A DNA stretch of 64,000 nucleotides from an uncultured Alphaproteobacteria bacterium (GCA_902522865.1 CABYXC010000002.1:1-64000), one strand, 5' to 3'. Numbered from the stretch's first letter, positions 16,984 to 27,249 are shown. Notes: generated by a model not told the origin, from the sequence alone. Translations and numbers: made by a program.

Positions 16984-18900
16984 TTAAACTTTTGATTTAA
17001 AATTCTTTATATCAACAATTTTATTTTCATAAAAATTATTAATTTCTCTGATTATTGATTCAGTATCCATTTTAATATCTTGATATTGTTCATCTGGTGT
17101 CATATGTTCAACAAAACGATCTGGAAAAATCAAATTTTTTATCACAACATTATCCTTTTTTGATCTTATATTATGGACATAATGTAAAACATGAGATGAA
17201 AATCCACCTATAGAACCTTCTTCTATAGTTAAAATATACTTATGATTATTTAATAAGTCATCTATTAATTGTGTGTCTAATGGTTTTGCAAATCTTGCAT
17301 CTGCAATAGTAGGATAAATATTATTTTGATTAAGAAACTTACTAGCTTCAATACATTTTTCAAGTCTTGTTCCTAAATTTAAGATTGCAACATCATTACC
17401 CTCAATTAGAATATATCCTTTACCTATGCTGATATCTGTAGGCTGATTATTATATAGTTCATCTGATCCTGTTCCTCTTGGAAATCTAAAAGCAGATGGT
17501 CTGTCATTAATCTCAGAAGATAACTGTATCATATTAGATAACTCTTTTTGGTTACTAGGCGCCATAATTATAAAATTTGGTAATGTGGCTAAATAAGTAA
17601 TATCAAATGAACCAGCATGAGTAGGGCCATCTGATCCTACTAACCCCGCTCTATCAATTGCAAATCTAACAGGTAATTTTTGAATAGCTACATCATGTAC
17701 TATTTGATCGTAAGCTCTTTGTAAAAATGTTGAATAAATTGCAACAAATGGCTTGAAACCCTCAGTAGCCAATCCAGCTGCCATCGTAACCGCATGTTGT
17801 TCAGCAATCCCAACATCAAAAAATCTTTTTTCAAATTTTTGTTGAAATAATTTTAATCCTGTTCCAGACATCATAGCAGCTGTTATTGCCACAATTTTTT
17901 CGTCATTTTCAGCAAGTTTTGTTAGTTTTTCCCCAAATACATTTGAGTAAGATTTTAGATTTGTTTTTTTAACTGAGTTACCTGTATTAATATCAAACTT
18001 TTCTACACCATGAAATTTATCTTCTGACTTTTCAGCAGGATTATAACCTTTACCTTTTTTAGTTATACAATGAAGAAAGACTGGTTTATTAAATTTATTA
18101 TCTCTAATGTTTTCTAGAACTGACACCATATCGTCTATATTGTGACCATCTATTGGACCAAGATAATAAAAACCTAATTCCTCAAATAAAGTACCTCCAG
18201 AGATAAGCCCTTTAGAATATTCTTCTGTTCTATAAAGAGTCTTTGAAAGATTTGACGGTAATGTTTTAGAAATTTTCTTTATAATATTTCTTAAGCTTGA
18301 GTAAGATTTAGATGAAAGCAATCTAGTAAGATATGTACTCATAGCGCCAACTGGTTTATCTATTGACATTTTGTTATCATTTAAAATGACAATTAAACCT
18401 TTTTTTTGTGCACCTGCGTTGTTTAATCCTTCATACGCTAAACCAGCACTTAAAGCACCATCTCCAACAACACAAATAACTTTTGAGCTGTCTTTATTTA
18501 TATCTTTTGCAGCTTTAATTCCTAACCCTGCTGATACTGCTGTTGAACTATGGGCTGTGCCAAAGGGATCATATTCACTTTCTGACCTTCTTACAAAACC
18601 ATAAACACCATCTTTCTTTCTAAGTGTATCTATATTTTTTTTTCTTCCTGTAATGATTTTATGAGGATAAGCTTGATGCCCCACATCCCAGATTAATTTA
18701 TCATGTGGAGTGTTAAAGACATAGTGTATTGCTACAGTTAATTCAACAACACCTAATCCAGCACCTAGATGACCGCCAGTTTTTGAAACAGTCTCAATTG
18801 TTTTAGCTCTTAATTCTTTAGAGATTTGCTTTAGATCTTTCTTTTTAAATTCTCTTAAGTCAGATGGAAAATTAATTTTATCTAAAAGCTCATAATCCAT
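16984..18900 (-). CDS. dxs: 1-deoxy-D-xylulose-5-phosphate synthase
   Basis: A 638-residue thiamine diphosphate enzyme, the entry point of the MEP isoprenoid pathway, joining pyruvate and glyceraldehyde 3-phosphate. GGHLGAG (42-48), the thiamine diphosphate motif GDGALSAG (146-153) with a downstream Asn, and DRAGLVGSDGPTHAG in the transketolase pyrimidine domain are visible. Full length. The 183-base gap upstream, shared with the divergent aminopeptidase gene, is very AT-rich and shows no clear promoter or RNA. Confidence 0.97.
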   Translation of the reverse strand: MDYELLDKINFPSDLREFKKKDLKQISKELRAKTIETVSKTGGHLGAGLGVVELTVAIHYVFNTPHDKLIWDVGHQAYPHKIITGRKKNIDTLRKKDGVYGFVRRSESEYDPFGTAHSSTAVSAGLGIKAAKDINKDSSKVICVVGDGALSAGLAYEGLNNAGAQKKGLIVILNDNKMSIDKPVGAMSTYLTRLLSSKSYSSLRNIIKKISKTLPSNLSKTLYRTEEYSKGLISGGTLFEELGFYYLGPIDGHNIDDMVSVLENIRDNKFNKPVFLHCITKKGKGYNPAEKSEDKFHGVEKFDINTGNSVKKTNLKSYSNVFGEKLTKLAENDEKIVAITAAMMSGTGLKLFQQKFEKRFFDVGIAEQHAVTMAAGLATEGFKPFVAIYSTFLQRAYDQIVHDVAIQKLPVRFAIDRAGLVGSDGPTHAGSFDITYLATLPNFIIMAPSNQKELSNMIQLSSEINDRPSAFRFPRGTGSDELYNNQPTDISIGKGYILIEGNDVAILNLGTRLEKCIEASKFLNQNNIYPTIADARFAKPLDTQLIDDLLNNHKYILTIEEGSIGGFSSHVLHYVHNIRSKKDNVVIKNLIFPDRFVEHMTPDEQYQDIKMDTESIIREINNFYENKIVDIKNFKSKV

Positions 18901-19083
18901 AATTTAGTTTACTATTTTTGCCTAGATTTGATATTTTTATATCCGGAAAAAAACAAGAGTTTGTGGAAAGATTTTATTAAAAAATTTGAAATATTTAAGT
19001 TATTTTTCCATAAAATTATTAAAAATAAATTTTAAGTCAAAATTTCTAGACTTTTTAGAATATAAAAACTAATTATAAAATTA

Positions 19084-20322
19084 ATGTTTTACGATATAGA
19101 TCCAAAAAAAATTGATAAACTTGCACATCTATCCATTAAAAGAGGTGTCGCGCTTCAAAAAGGTCAAAATCTTTTAATAACGGCGCCCTTAGAGTCTTTA
19201 CCTTTGGTTAGAAAAATAGTTGAATATGCTTACAAAGAAGGTGCTGGGCTTGTGACTCCACTTTTCAATGATTCTGATATTACATTGTCGCGTTTCAAGT
19301 ATGGAAACGATGAATCTTTCAATGTTGCAGCAAATTGGCTTTATAATGGAATGGGCGAAGCCTTTGATAACAATACAGCTAGAATGGCTATTGCTGGTGA
19401 TGATCCTATGCTATTATCTGAAATTGATCCTGATAAAGTTTCGCGAGCAAATAAAGCTAATGCTATCGCATACAAACCAGCTAGAGAAAGAATTACTGAA
19501 TTTAAAATTAATTGGAATATAATTTCGTGGCCAGGAAAAGCATGGTCAAAAAGAGTCTTTCCAGATCTTGATGATAGTGAAGCAATTAAAAAATTAGGAG
19601 ATGCAATATTTCAAGCATCAAGAGTTAGCAATGATGATCCTGTAGCTGAATGGGATCAACATAATAAAAATTTAAGAGATAAAACAGTTTGGTTAAATGC
19701 TAAAAATTTTCATTCTTTAAAATATTCTGGTCCTGGAACATCTTTAACTGTAGGTCTTGCTGATGATCATGAGTGGATGGGAGGTGCTTCAGAAGCACAA
19801 AATGGAATTATTTGTAATCCAAATATTCCATCTGAAGAAGTATTCACAACCCCTCATGCAAGTCGCGTAAGTGGAGAAGTTTGCTCAACTAAACCTCTAT
19901 CATATCAAGGAACATTAATAGAAGATATTAATGTACGTTTTGAAGAAGGTAAAATCGTTGACGCAAAATCTTCTAAAGGACAAGATGTTTTATTAAAAGT
20001 TCTTGATTCAGATGAAGGATCAAGAAGACTTGGAGAAGTAGCCTTAGTTCCTAATAGTTCACCTATATCGCAATTAGGAATAACTTTTTATAACACTCTA
20101 TTTGATGAAAATGCTGCTTCTCATATTGCTTTAGGGCAGTGTTACTCTAAATGTTTCAAATCCAAAAAAGACTTATCTAAGGATGAGATCAGTCAAAGAG
20201 GTGGTAATTCAAGTATGATACACATTGATTGGATGATTGGCTCAGGTAAAATTGATGTCGACGGTGTTGATAAGGATGGTGCTGTTACACCAATATTTAA
20301 ACAAGGAGAATGGTGTAACTAG
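19084..20322 (+). CDS. M29-family aminopeptidase
   Basis: A 412-residue metallo-aminopeptidase of the thermophilic aminopeptidase (M29) family. The N-terminal domain shows LAHLSIKRGVALQKGQNL and the C-terminal domain carries the metal site stretches EVALVPNSSPIS, FDENAASHIALG and HIDWMIGSG with the family His, Glu and Asp ligands. The likely role is peptide turnover in the cytoplasm. It starts on ATG at 19084. It is convergent with the small membrane gene at 20328, five bases away. Confidence 0.92.
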   Translation: MFYDIDPKKIDKLAHLSIKRGVALQKGQNLLITAPLESLPLVRKIVEYAYKEGAGLVTPLFNDSDITLSRFKYGNDESFNVAANWLYNGMGEAFDNNTARMAIAGDDPMLLSEIDPDKVSRANKANAIAYKPARERITEFKINWNIISWPGKAWSKRVFPDLDDSEAIKKLGDAIFQASRVSNDDPVAEWDQHNKNLRDKTVWLNAKNFHSLKYSGPGTSLTVGLADDHEWMGGASEAQNGIICNPNIPSEEVFTTPHASRVSGEVCSTKPLSYQGTLIEDINVRFEEGKIVDAKSSKGQDVLLKVLDSDEGSRRLGEVALVPNSSPISQLGITFYNTLFDENAASHIALGQCYSKCFKSKKDLSKDEISQRGGNSSMIHIDWMIGSGKIDVDGVDKDGAVTPIFKQGEWCN

Positions 20323-20327
20323 TTTTT

Positions 20328-20450
20328 CTATTCTTTTAAATATGGTCCAAAGCTAAGATCTAAACCTACACCTACTCTTGCTAATGAATAAATAATTACT
20401 AAGAAAAAAATCACTATAATTAAGTTTCGTATAATCTTTTTTTCATCCAT
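20328..20450 (-). CDS. Single-span membrane microprotein, 40 residues
   Basis: A short frame beginning ATG four bases after the stop codon of the MFS gene on the same strand. The product has a charged start (MDEKKIIRN), one strong membrane span (LIIVIFFLVIIYSLA, residues 10-24) and a short tail ending in LSFGPYLKE. The charge pattern, the tight spacing to the transporter gene, and the fact that it fills the only gap before the convergent aminopeptidase gene support a real gene. I do not recognise the family. A role as accessory subunit of the transporter is possible. Confidence 0.6.
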   Translation of the reverse strand: MDEKKIIRNLIIVIFFLVIIYSLARVGVGLDLSFGPYLKE

Positions 20451-20454
20451 AAAA

Positions 20455-21708
20455 CTACGCTGTTTGTATATTTGTATTAGATAATGGTTTTTCTCTAATT
20501 GGTAAATGGATTATTGCAGAAAATGCACCAACTCCTATCCCAACCCACCATACAATATCATAACTTCCATAGATATCATAAAACAGACCACCTAACCAAA
20601 CACCCACAAAAGATCCTAGCTGATGAGAAAAAAACACAATGCCATACAATGTACCCATAAATTTTAATCCATAAATATGACCAATAATCCCTGACGTTAA
20701 AGGAACTGTTGCTAACCATAAGGCACCCATGACTATTGAAAATATAGCAATAGAAGTTGGTGTAATAGGAAGTAAGATAAATAAAATTGCTGCGATAGTT
20801 CTCCCAGTATAAATTAAAGATAAAAGATATTTCTTATAATGTCCCTTTCCTAAGGCTCCAGCAATCAAGCAACCAATTATATTAAATAATCCTATAAGAG
20901 CCATAGATAAAGCTCCTAAACCTTCTACAGAATTACAAACTAAACTTATTAAGCTTCCTTCTATAATTGGACTACTAGATTCAACAATAAATGCTGGAAA
21001 GTGTGCAGTAATAAATGCTAACTGAAAGCCACAAGAAAAAAAACCAAAGAACAACATTGAATAAGTTGGGTCTTTTAATGCAACAAATAGGGCATCAGTA
21101 ATTTTTTCATTTTCAATATTAATATTTGAATTTGATAATTCTGTTTTTAAAATTGGAACAAGAATTAGTGTTATTAGTAATATAATTGAAAAGATTTCAA
21201 ACACTGATGACCAAGGCAAAAAAGATAATAAAATAGAGGCAAGTGGTGGACCAACCACTTGGCCAGCTGATCCTGCGGCAGTTGTAATACCTAGTGCTAG
21301 AGATCTTTTTTCTGGAGGTGTAGCTCTTCCAACTACTGCCAAAATTGGACCAAACCCACTACCAGCTATTCCAAAACCAATTAATAAATTTAAAGTCTGA
21401 TGCGCTTCTGGAGTTGTAGCGGTACTACTAATGAAAATTCCAATTGCATAGAGAATTAAGCCTAGCGCTATTGCTTTTTTATCACCATATTTTTCAGCGA
21501 AAGCACTAAATAGAGGAGTACCTATGCCCCAGGCTAAATTTTGAATAGCAATGGCAAAAGAGAATTCAGAGCGGTCCCATAAAAAATCTGAAGCAATAGG
21601 AATTTGAAATAGACCAAATGTTGAACGGATTGCAAAACTAATTAAAAGAATTAAGCTCCCACCAATCAGAATAGGAGTAAATACAGAATTAATTTTCTCA
21701 CCTTTCAT
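20455..21708 (-). CDS. MFS transporter
   Basis: A 417-residue transporter with about twelve membrane spans. The loop after span 2, FAEKYGDKKAIALG, is the MFS signature position (GxLaDrxGrk type). The sequence resembles the monocarboxylate/oxalate-formate branch of MFS, but the substrate cannot be read from sequence. It is followed four bases later by a 40-residue membrane microprotein on the same strand. The upstream neighbour is gcrA, 49 bases away, with no terminator between. Confidence 0.85.
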   Translation of the reverse strand: MKGEKINSVFTPILIGGSLILLISFAIRSTFGLFQIPIASDFLWDRSEFSFAIAIQNLAWGIGTPLFSAFAEKYGDKKAIALGLILYAIGIFISSTATTPEAHQTLNLLIGFGIAGSGFGPILAVVGRATPPEKRSLALGITTAAGSAGQVVGPPLASILLSFLPWSSVFEIFSIILLITLILVPILKTELSNSNINIENEKITDALFVALKDPTYSMLFFGFFSCGFQLAFITAHFPAFIVESSSPIIEGSLISLVCNSVEGLGALSMALIGLFNIIGCLIAGALGKGHYKKYLLSLIYTGRTIAAILFILLPITPTSIAIFSIVMGALWLATVPLTSGIIGHIYGLKFMGTLYGIVFFSHQLGSFVGVWLGGLFYDIYGSYDIVWWVGIGVGAFSAIIHLPIREKPLSNTNIQTA

Positions 21709-21757
21709 ATTTTAACAGATAACAGGAAGAATATTTATTTCTAGAATTTTTATTATA

Positions 21758-22228
21758 TTAAATCGTATTATTTACTTCTGTCTTTTCGTTCTCTTCTTTT
21801 TCAGGAACGACATAAGCAACAGCACAATGATCTAAACAATAAGGCTTATCTTCAAATCTATCTTTACCACAAAAACGAAAGTCAGCTTCATCAGGATGAC
21901 CTTCAGGCCATTCACAACCTCTCTTTGGAGTTGCAGCGAATAAATTTTTAACTACTGGATGGAAAACAGAGGCTTCTGTAGAAACACTCTCTGGTTCTTT
22001 AGTATTTTCAAAATTTAATTTTGGCATTACTGGAGATCTAGCTTTTTTTCTATCAGGCTTAACAGCTGTTCTTCTTATAGGAGATGGTCTTCTTTCAAGT
22101 CCAATTCTATGAGCTTTACCAACAACTGCATTTTTAGTGAAACCTAGTAATTTTCCAATTTGTGCCGTCGGCAGACCTTGGTCCCACAAATCTCTAAGTT
22201 TTGCTACATTATTATCATCCCAAGGCAT
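21758..22228 (-). CDS. gcrA: GcrA-type cell cycle regulator
   Basis: A 156-residue GcrA protein. The N-terminal helix-turn-helix reads MPWDDNNVAKLRDLWDQGLP, then TAQIGKLLG and KNAVVGKAHRIGL, the GcrA DNA-binding signature. A variable linker follows, then a C-terminal cysteine-containing domain (CEWPEGHP...FCGK...YCLDHC). GcrA binds sigma-70 RNA polymerase and activates promoters with methylated GANTC sites. The ATG at 22228 is preferred over a TTG two codons upstream because GGAG lies seven bases before it. It is divergent from pgk. Confidence 0.92.
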   Translation of the reverse strand: MPWDDNNVAKLRDLWDQGLPTAQIGKLLGFTKNAVVGKAHRIGLERRPSPIRRTAVKPDRKKARSPVMPKLNFENTKEPESVSTEASVFHPVVKNLFAATPKRGCEWPEGHPDEADFRFCGKDRFEDKPYCLDHCAVAYVVPEKEENEKTEVNNTI

Positions 22229-22366
22229 TATCAATCTCCATTACTACATTTAGTAGCTTAAAAAAGGTTTAATATACTAAATATATGTATTAAAAAAGAT
22301 AAAACTGCAAATTTTTAAAAAAAATCAATGATTTCCAGCATTTTTTTTATATACATGTGAATAGAA

Positions 22367-23563
22367 ATGAAAGAATTAAGAGATCTAGACTGTAAAAATA
22401 AAAAAATAATTGTTCGAGTTGATTTAAACGTACCAGTCTTGGAAGGGGTAATTACAGATCATTCAAGAATTCATGCTATTTTACCAACACTAGAAAAACT
22501 TATTAAAAATAAAAATAAGGTATTCTTGATTACTCATTTTGGCCGGCCTAAAGGTGAAGTTAATAAAAAATATTCTATTGAGTTTTTATGTTTAGAATTA
22601 AAAAAATTTTTAAATCTAAACACAATTCATTTTTTAGCTAACTGTGAAAAAAAAACAATTGAGACAAAAATTGCTGAAATAGACTCGGGGGAAATTTGTT
22701 TAATAGAAAATATTCGTTTCAATGCTGAAGAAGAAAAAAATGATCTTAATTTTTCAAAATTATTAGCTTCTAGTTTTGACATATATATTAATGACGCTTT
22801 TTCTGCATCTCATCGTAATCATGCATCTATAACAGGTATTACTAAACACTTACCTTCATACGCTGGATTAAGTTTCTCAAAAGAAATTGAAAATTTAGAT
22901 AAGTTTTTAGAAAATTCAAACAAACCAAACCTAGCAATTATAGGCGGTTCAAAGGTTTCAACAAAAATAAAAGTTTTAGAAAATTTAGTAGAAATTTTTG
23001 ACTCTCTAGTAATTGGAGGTGCAATGGCTAATACCTTTTTACTATCAAATAACTATAACGTCGGTTCTTCTTTAGTAGAAAATGATTTTATTGAACTATC
23101 AAAAAAGATACAAAAAAAAGCAGAATCAAAAAATTGCAAAATACTTTTACCAATTGATGCTGTTTGCTCAAAAAAAATAGAAGATAGAGTAAATGTTGAG
23201 ACTTACTTAATAAATAATATTCCAAATGACCAAATGATATTAGATGTTGGTGAACAAACTACAAAATTAATTTCAGATGAAATATTAAAATCTAAATCAC
23301 TATTATGGAATGGGCCTTTAGGTGCATTTGAATATAGTCCATTTGATAAAAGTACAATTTCTGTTGCAAATATTATACAAAATTATTCAAGTAAGTCTCA
23401 ATTAGATGCTTTAGCAGGAGGAGGAGATACACTTGCAGCAATAAAAAAAGCTAATGCGAATGATGCATTTAAATATTTATCTACAGCTGGGGGTGCATTT
23501 TTAGAGTGGCTTGAGGGAAATAAATCACCAGGATTTATAGCATTAAGAGAAAATAATTTTTAA
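22367..23563 (+). CDS. pgk: Phosphoglycerate kinase
   Basis: A 398-residue glycolytic enzyme transferring phosphate between 1,3-bisphosphoglycerate and ADP. The N-terminal substrate motif RVDLNVPVLEGVITDHSRI, LITHFGRPKG, NDAFSASHRNHAS, and the C-terminal LAGGGDTLAAI and GAFLEWLEGN motifs are all present. Full length. It ends one base from the convergent septation gene, so there is no room for a private terminator. The 138-base divergent region shared with gcrA is AT-rich with no clear promoter. Confidence 0.97.
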   Translation: MKELRDLDCKNKKIIVRVDLNVPVLEGVITDHSRIHAILPTLEKLIKNKNKVFLITHFGRPKGEVNKKYSIEFLCLELKKFLNLNTIHFLANCEKKTIETKIAEIDSGEICLIENIRFNAEEEKNDLNFSKLLASSFDIYINDAFSASHRNHASITGITKHLPSYAGLSFSKEIENLDKFLENSNKPNLAIIGGSKVSTKIKVLENLVEIFDSLVIGGAMANTFLLSNNYNVGSSLVENDFIELSKKIQKKAESKNCKILLPIDAVCSKKIEDRVNVETYLINNIPNDQMILDVGEQTTKLISDEILKSKSLLWNGPLGAFEYSPFDKSTISVANIIQNYSSKSQLDALAGGGDTLAAIKKANANDAFKYLSTAGGAFLEWLEGNKSPGFIALRENNF

Positions 23564-23564
23564 C

Positions 23565-24104
23565 TCAATCTTCAATTTGATATTTTTTAATTAAAGGGAA
23601 TTGTGTCATCGTAAAAATAAACGTAATTGGCAAGATACCAAAAACCTTAAAATTTACCCAAACATCAGTACTTTGTGTTCTCCAAACAATTTCATTTAAA
23701 ACAGCAAGTGCAACAAAAAAAGCAATCCATCTTTGAGTTAATATTCTCCATCCATCTTCTTCTAGTTTGAGCGCAGCACCTAAAAGATATTTTAACAGAG
23801 GTTTTTTAACAATCACTCCTCCATATAAAATTAATGCGAAGACCATATTTATTATTGTTGGTTTCATTTTAATAAAAATTTCATTGTCAAAATAAATTGT
23901 TAGACCTCCAAATATTAATACAATTGCAGCCCCTAGAGTTGGCATAATTGGTATTTTTTTCTCTAGTATATATGAAATAATTACTGAAATTACTGTTGCA
24001 ATCATAAGAGGAAGTATTGCGTCCTGAAGACCACTTCTTGTATAAAATATAAAGAATACTGCAAGTGGGCCTATATCAATTAATAATTTATAAACTGACT
24101 TCAT
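23565..24104 (-). CDS. yciB: Inner membrane / intracellular septation protein YciB
   Basis: A 179-residue protein with about five membrane spans. The start (LLIDIGPLAVFFIFYTRSGLQDAI), the KPTIINMVFALIL region and WRILTQRWIAFFVALAVLNEIVWR match YciB/IspZ septation proteins. These are linked to cell envelope synthesis and division-site integrity. It overlaps ftsY by four bases and is the last gene of the minus-strand group dapF-mtaB-ftsY-yciB, an order common in alphaproteobacteria. Confidence 0.92.
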   Translation of the reverse strand: MKSVYKLLIDIGPLAVFFIFYTRSGLQDAILPLMIATVISVIISYILEKKIPIMPTLGAAIVLIFGGLTIYFDNEIFIKMKPTIINMVFALILYGGVIVKKPLLKYLLGAALKLEEDGWRILTQRWIAFFVALAVLNEIVWRTQSTDVWVNFKVFGILPITFIFTMTQFPLIKKYQIED

Positions 24105-25021
24105 TTTCGTTCTTCTAAATTTAAAATAGATCTCGCAAAGTTTTGAGAATTAAAGGTTACAAGGTCCTCAATACTTTCTCCAAGACCAACATAACTTATA
24201 GGGATTTCAAATTTATTTGCAATTGAAATTAATGCTCCGCCTTTTGCTGTTCCATCCAATTTAGTTATTATAAGACTTGATACGTTAAGTTCATTTCCAA
24301 AGATTTCCACTTGCTTAATCATGTTCGAACCATTCGTTCCATCTAAAACTAACACAGTTTCAATACTAAAAGAGGAATTAACTTTTGAGATAACATTCTT
24401 CAATTTAATTAGCTGATTAATGAGGTTAGTATTATTTGATAATCTTCCAGCAGTATCTATAAGTAAAAAATCATAATTTTCTTTTCCAAATTCCTCAGTT
24501 GCCTGATACGCTATACTTGCTGGATCTTGATTACTTTTTCCAGCGATAAAACCATTATTATTTTTTTTCGCCCAATTTTCCAACTGCTCAACAGCTGCTG
24601 CCCTAAATGTATCACAAGCCGCAATCAGAATTTTTTTATTTGATAAAATTTTATTTGCAATTTTACCAATAGTGGTTGTCTTTCCACTTCCGTTTACTCC
24701 CACAAATATTAATATTTTTTTTTCATCATTTTTTTCATTTATCAGAACATGTTCTCTTGGCAGTAATATACTTTCTATATTTTGAGCTAAGATTTCTAAT
24801 ACATTTTTTACTCCATTATCATTTGAAATTTTTATTTTTTTTATAGAATCTATTAGCTGATTTACAACATCCAAACTAATATCAGATGAAATAAGAACAT
24901 TTTCTAATTCTTCTAAAGTTAAATCGTCTATTTTTTTGTTTTTTAAAATCTCTAAAATATTAAAAGAAAGTATATTTGAAGTTTTACTTAACTTATCTTT
25001 AAATATTGAGAACAAATTCAT
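24101..25021 (-). CDS. ftsY: Signal recognition particle receptor FtsY
   Basis: A 306-residue SRP-family GTPase, short because the acidic N-terminal A domain of enterobacterial FtsY is missing. The N domain helices are followed by P-loop GVNGSGKTTT, the DTFRAAAVEQL segment, DTAGRLSNN and TKLDGTAKGG. FtsY docks ribosome-SRP complexes to the membrane translocon. It overlaps mtaB and yciB by four bases each. Its partner Ffh is encoded 2.3 kb away on the other strand. Confidence 0.95.
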   Translation of the reverse strand: MNLFSIFKDKLSKTSNILSFNILEILKNKKIDDLTLEELENVLISSDISLDVVNQLIDSIKKIKISNDNGVKNVLEILAQNIESILLPREHVLINEKNDEKKILIFVGVNGSGKTTTIGKIANKILSNKKILIAACDTFRAAAVEQLENWAKKNNNGFIAGKSNQDPASIAYQATEEFGKENYDFLLIDTAGRLSNNTNLINQLIKLKNVISKVNSSFSIETVLVLDGTNGSNMIKQVEIFGNELNVSSLIITKLDGTAKGGALISIANKFEIPISYVGLGESIEDLVTFNSQNFARSILNLEERK

Positions 25022-26277
25022 GCTATTCTTGCTAATAACGTATCATTTTCTACGCCTGTGTATATACAGGAAATTATATTCCCCTCTTTAAATTCTTCTT
25101 CAAGTTTTACTTTTAAAAAATGCTGATCTTTTCCAAGTGAAAAATTTTCTTTTCTACTTTCAATTAAAATTTGTTCCTTCTTTCCAATATTTTTTTTTAA
25201 ATGTTGTTTTAATTTTTCCATACCTTTTTCTCTAAGTCTTCTTGCTCTATCTTTGATAATACTTTTTTGAACTTGAGGCATTCTAGATGCTGGAGTGTTT
25301 TCTCTTGGTGAATATGGAAAAATGTGAAGATGAGTTAAATTACACTCTTCAATTAGCTTAATTGAATCTTGAAACATTGTTTCTGTCTCTGTTGGAAAAC
25401 CGGCAATTATATCAGCACCAAATGTTGCATCTTTCCTAATGAATAAAATTTTTTTACAAAAATTAATTGCCATTTCCCTTGAATGTCTTCTTTTCATTCT
25501 TTTTAAAATTAAATTGTTTCCAGCCTGCAAACTTATATGAAAATGAGGCATCAATCTTTTGTCCTTTAAAACATCCCAAAAATCTTTGTCTATTTCAGCG
25601 CAGTCAATTGAAGACAAACGCAGTTGTTTTAACTCAGGTACTAATTTTAGAATTCTTTTAATTAAGTTAGAAAAAGTAGGTTTTGCAGGAAGATCTTTTC
25701 CATAATCAGTTATATCTACTCCTGTTAAGACTACTTCATTATATCCATTGCTAACAATTTTTTTTATTTTATTTACTATTTCTCCAGCAGGTACACTTCT
25801 ATTATTGCCTCTGCCAAATGGAATGATACAAAAAGTACAGCGATGATTACAACCTTGTTGTATTTCAATATAAGCTCTTGATTTTCCTTCAAATTTTTCA
25901 ATTGAATTAGGTACTGTTTTACTTTCTTCTAATATATTTCCTACTTTAAAACTTTTAGACTGATCGATATTTTTCCATGTTAAAGTTTCTAATTTTTCTG
26001 TGTTCCCAATTACTGAGTCTACTTCTTTTAAATCTTTATATTTTAATGGATTAATTTGAGCTGCACATCCTGTAACTACTATTTTATTATTAGGAAATTT
26101 TTTTTTTGCCTTTCTAATTTCATAAGAAACTTTTTTCTCAGCTTCTTCAGTTACTGCACATGAGTTTATGACTGTAACATTATTTAAATTATTTGTTTTA
26201 AGATGGTTTTTAATAATTTCACCTTCATAAATATTCAATCTACAACCCAGATTGACTACGTAGTTTTTATTTCTCAT
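25018..26277 (-). CDS. mtaB: tRNA t6A37 methylthiotransferase MtaB
   Basis: A 419-residue radical SAM enzyme that adds a methylthio group to t6A37 of tRNAs decoding ANN codons. The N-terminal UPF0004 domain has cluster cysteines C12, C40 and C71. The radical SAM motif CNHRCTFC gives C143, C147 and C150, and a TRAM-like C-terminal domain follows. The NLGCRLNIYE start is more like MtaB than MiaB or RimO. It lies between dapF and ftsY with tight spacing. Confidence 0.93.
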   Translation of the reverse strand: MRNKNYVVNLGCRLNIYEGEIIKNHLKTNNLNNVTVINSCAVTEEAEKKVSYEIRKAKKKFPNNKIVVTGCAAQINPLKYKDLKEVDSVIGNTEKLETLTWKNIDQSKSFKVGNILEESKTVPNSIEKFEGKSRAYIEIQQGCNHRCTFCIIPFGRGNNRSVPAGEIVNKIKKIVSNGYNEVVLTGVDITDYGKDLPAKPTFSNLIKRILKLVPELKQLRLSSIDCAEIDKDFWDVLKDKRLMPHFHISLQAGNNLILKRMKRRHSREMAINFCKKILFIRKDATFGADIIAGFPTETETMFQDSIKLIEECNLTHLHIFPYSPRENTPASRMPQVQKSIIKDRARRLREKGMEKLKQHLKKNIGKKEQILIESRKENFSLGKDQHFLKVKLEEEFKEGNIISCIYTGVENDTLLARIA

Positions 26278-26280
26278 AAA

Positions 26281-27099
26281 TTATATTTCTAAACTACCCC
26301 GATAACTTATTTCTGCAGGCCCTGTCATAATAGCTTCATCATTAATTATATTTATATGCAGTGATCCTTTTTCAAGTTTCACTTCGGCGTTATTTTCAAT
26401 CAATCCTTTTTTCCACGCAGCATATACAGCGGCACAGGCACCACTACCACAAGCTAACGTAATTCCAACTCCACGTTCCCAAACCCTCATTTCAATTAAA
26501 TTTGAATTAATAACTTCAACTATTTCAACATTAGTTTTTTTTGGAAAGAGCTCATGATTCTCTATTCTAGGACCTATACTTTCAAGATCTGTATCTTTGA
26601 TCGATTTTCCCAAAAAAACTACATGTGGATTACCTACATTAACAGCAACTCCACTACTATATCCATCAATTGAAATTGGTATATTCATTGTATCGACTTC
26701 TTTACTTAATGGAATTTTATCCCAAGTATTTTTTATTGAACCCATGTTGACACTTATATTATTATCTATTTTTTTTGATTCTAATATACCTGCATCAGAT
26801 TGAATTTTTAAAATTTCTTTATTTGAATCTTCATCAAATAGTATTTTTGCCACGCAGCGTGTTCCATTACCACAAGCTTCGGCTCTATCACCACCAGGAT
26901 TAAAAATTTCAATTTCAGCATCAGCAATTTGATTATTTGTATTATTAATTGTGATTAATTGATCACACCCTGCCCCAGTTCTTCTGTCACTGAGTCTTTT
27001 AATAATATCTTCAGTAATTGCGATATTGTTAGACCTTTTATCTATGATAACAAAATCATTCCCAAGTCCATGCATCTTTATAAAGTCTACTTTTTGCAT
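26281..27099 (-). CDS. dapF: Diaminopimelate epimerase
   Basis: A 272-residue cofactor-independent epimerase converting LL- to meso-diaminopimelate for lysine and peptidoglycan. The two catalytic cysteines are C76 in GGDRAEACGNGTRC and C217 in LACGSGACAA. The start MQKVDFIKMHGLGNDFV is typical. It is first in the minus-strand group and ends three bases before mtaB. Full length with no anomaly. Confidence 0.96.
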   Translation of the reverse strand: MQKVDFIKMHGLGNDFVIIDKRSNNIAITEDIIKRLSDRRTGAGCDQLITINNTNNQIADAEIEIFNPGGDRAEACGNGTRCVAKILFDEDSNKEILKIQSDAGILESKKIDNNISVNMGSIKNTWDKIPLSKEVDTMNIPISIDGYSSGVAVNVGNPHVVFLGKSIKDTDLESIGPRIENHELFPKKTNVEIVEVINSNLIEMRVWERGVGITLACGSGACAAVYAAWKKGLIENNAEVKLEKGSLHINIINDEAIMTGPAEISYRGSLEI

Positions 27100-27249
27100 A
27101 TTTGTTTTATAACCTAATTTATCGATAAATCTCAGTAAATATGGGAAATTTAAGAATACTTGACTTTCAATTATTCAGCTAATAGAGGTTCACCAACAAA
27201 TCCTATATTTGTAAACGAATTGAGCTTGTTACAATTGTGATAGGTACTC

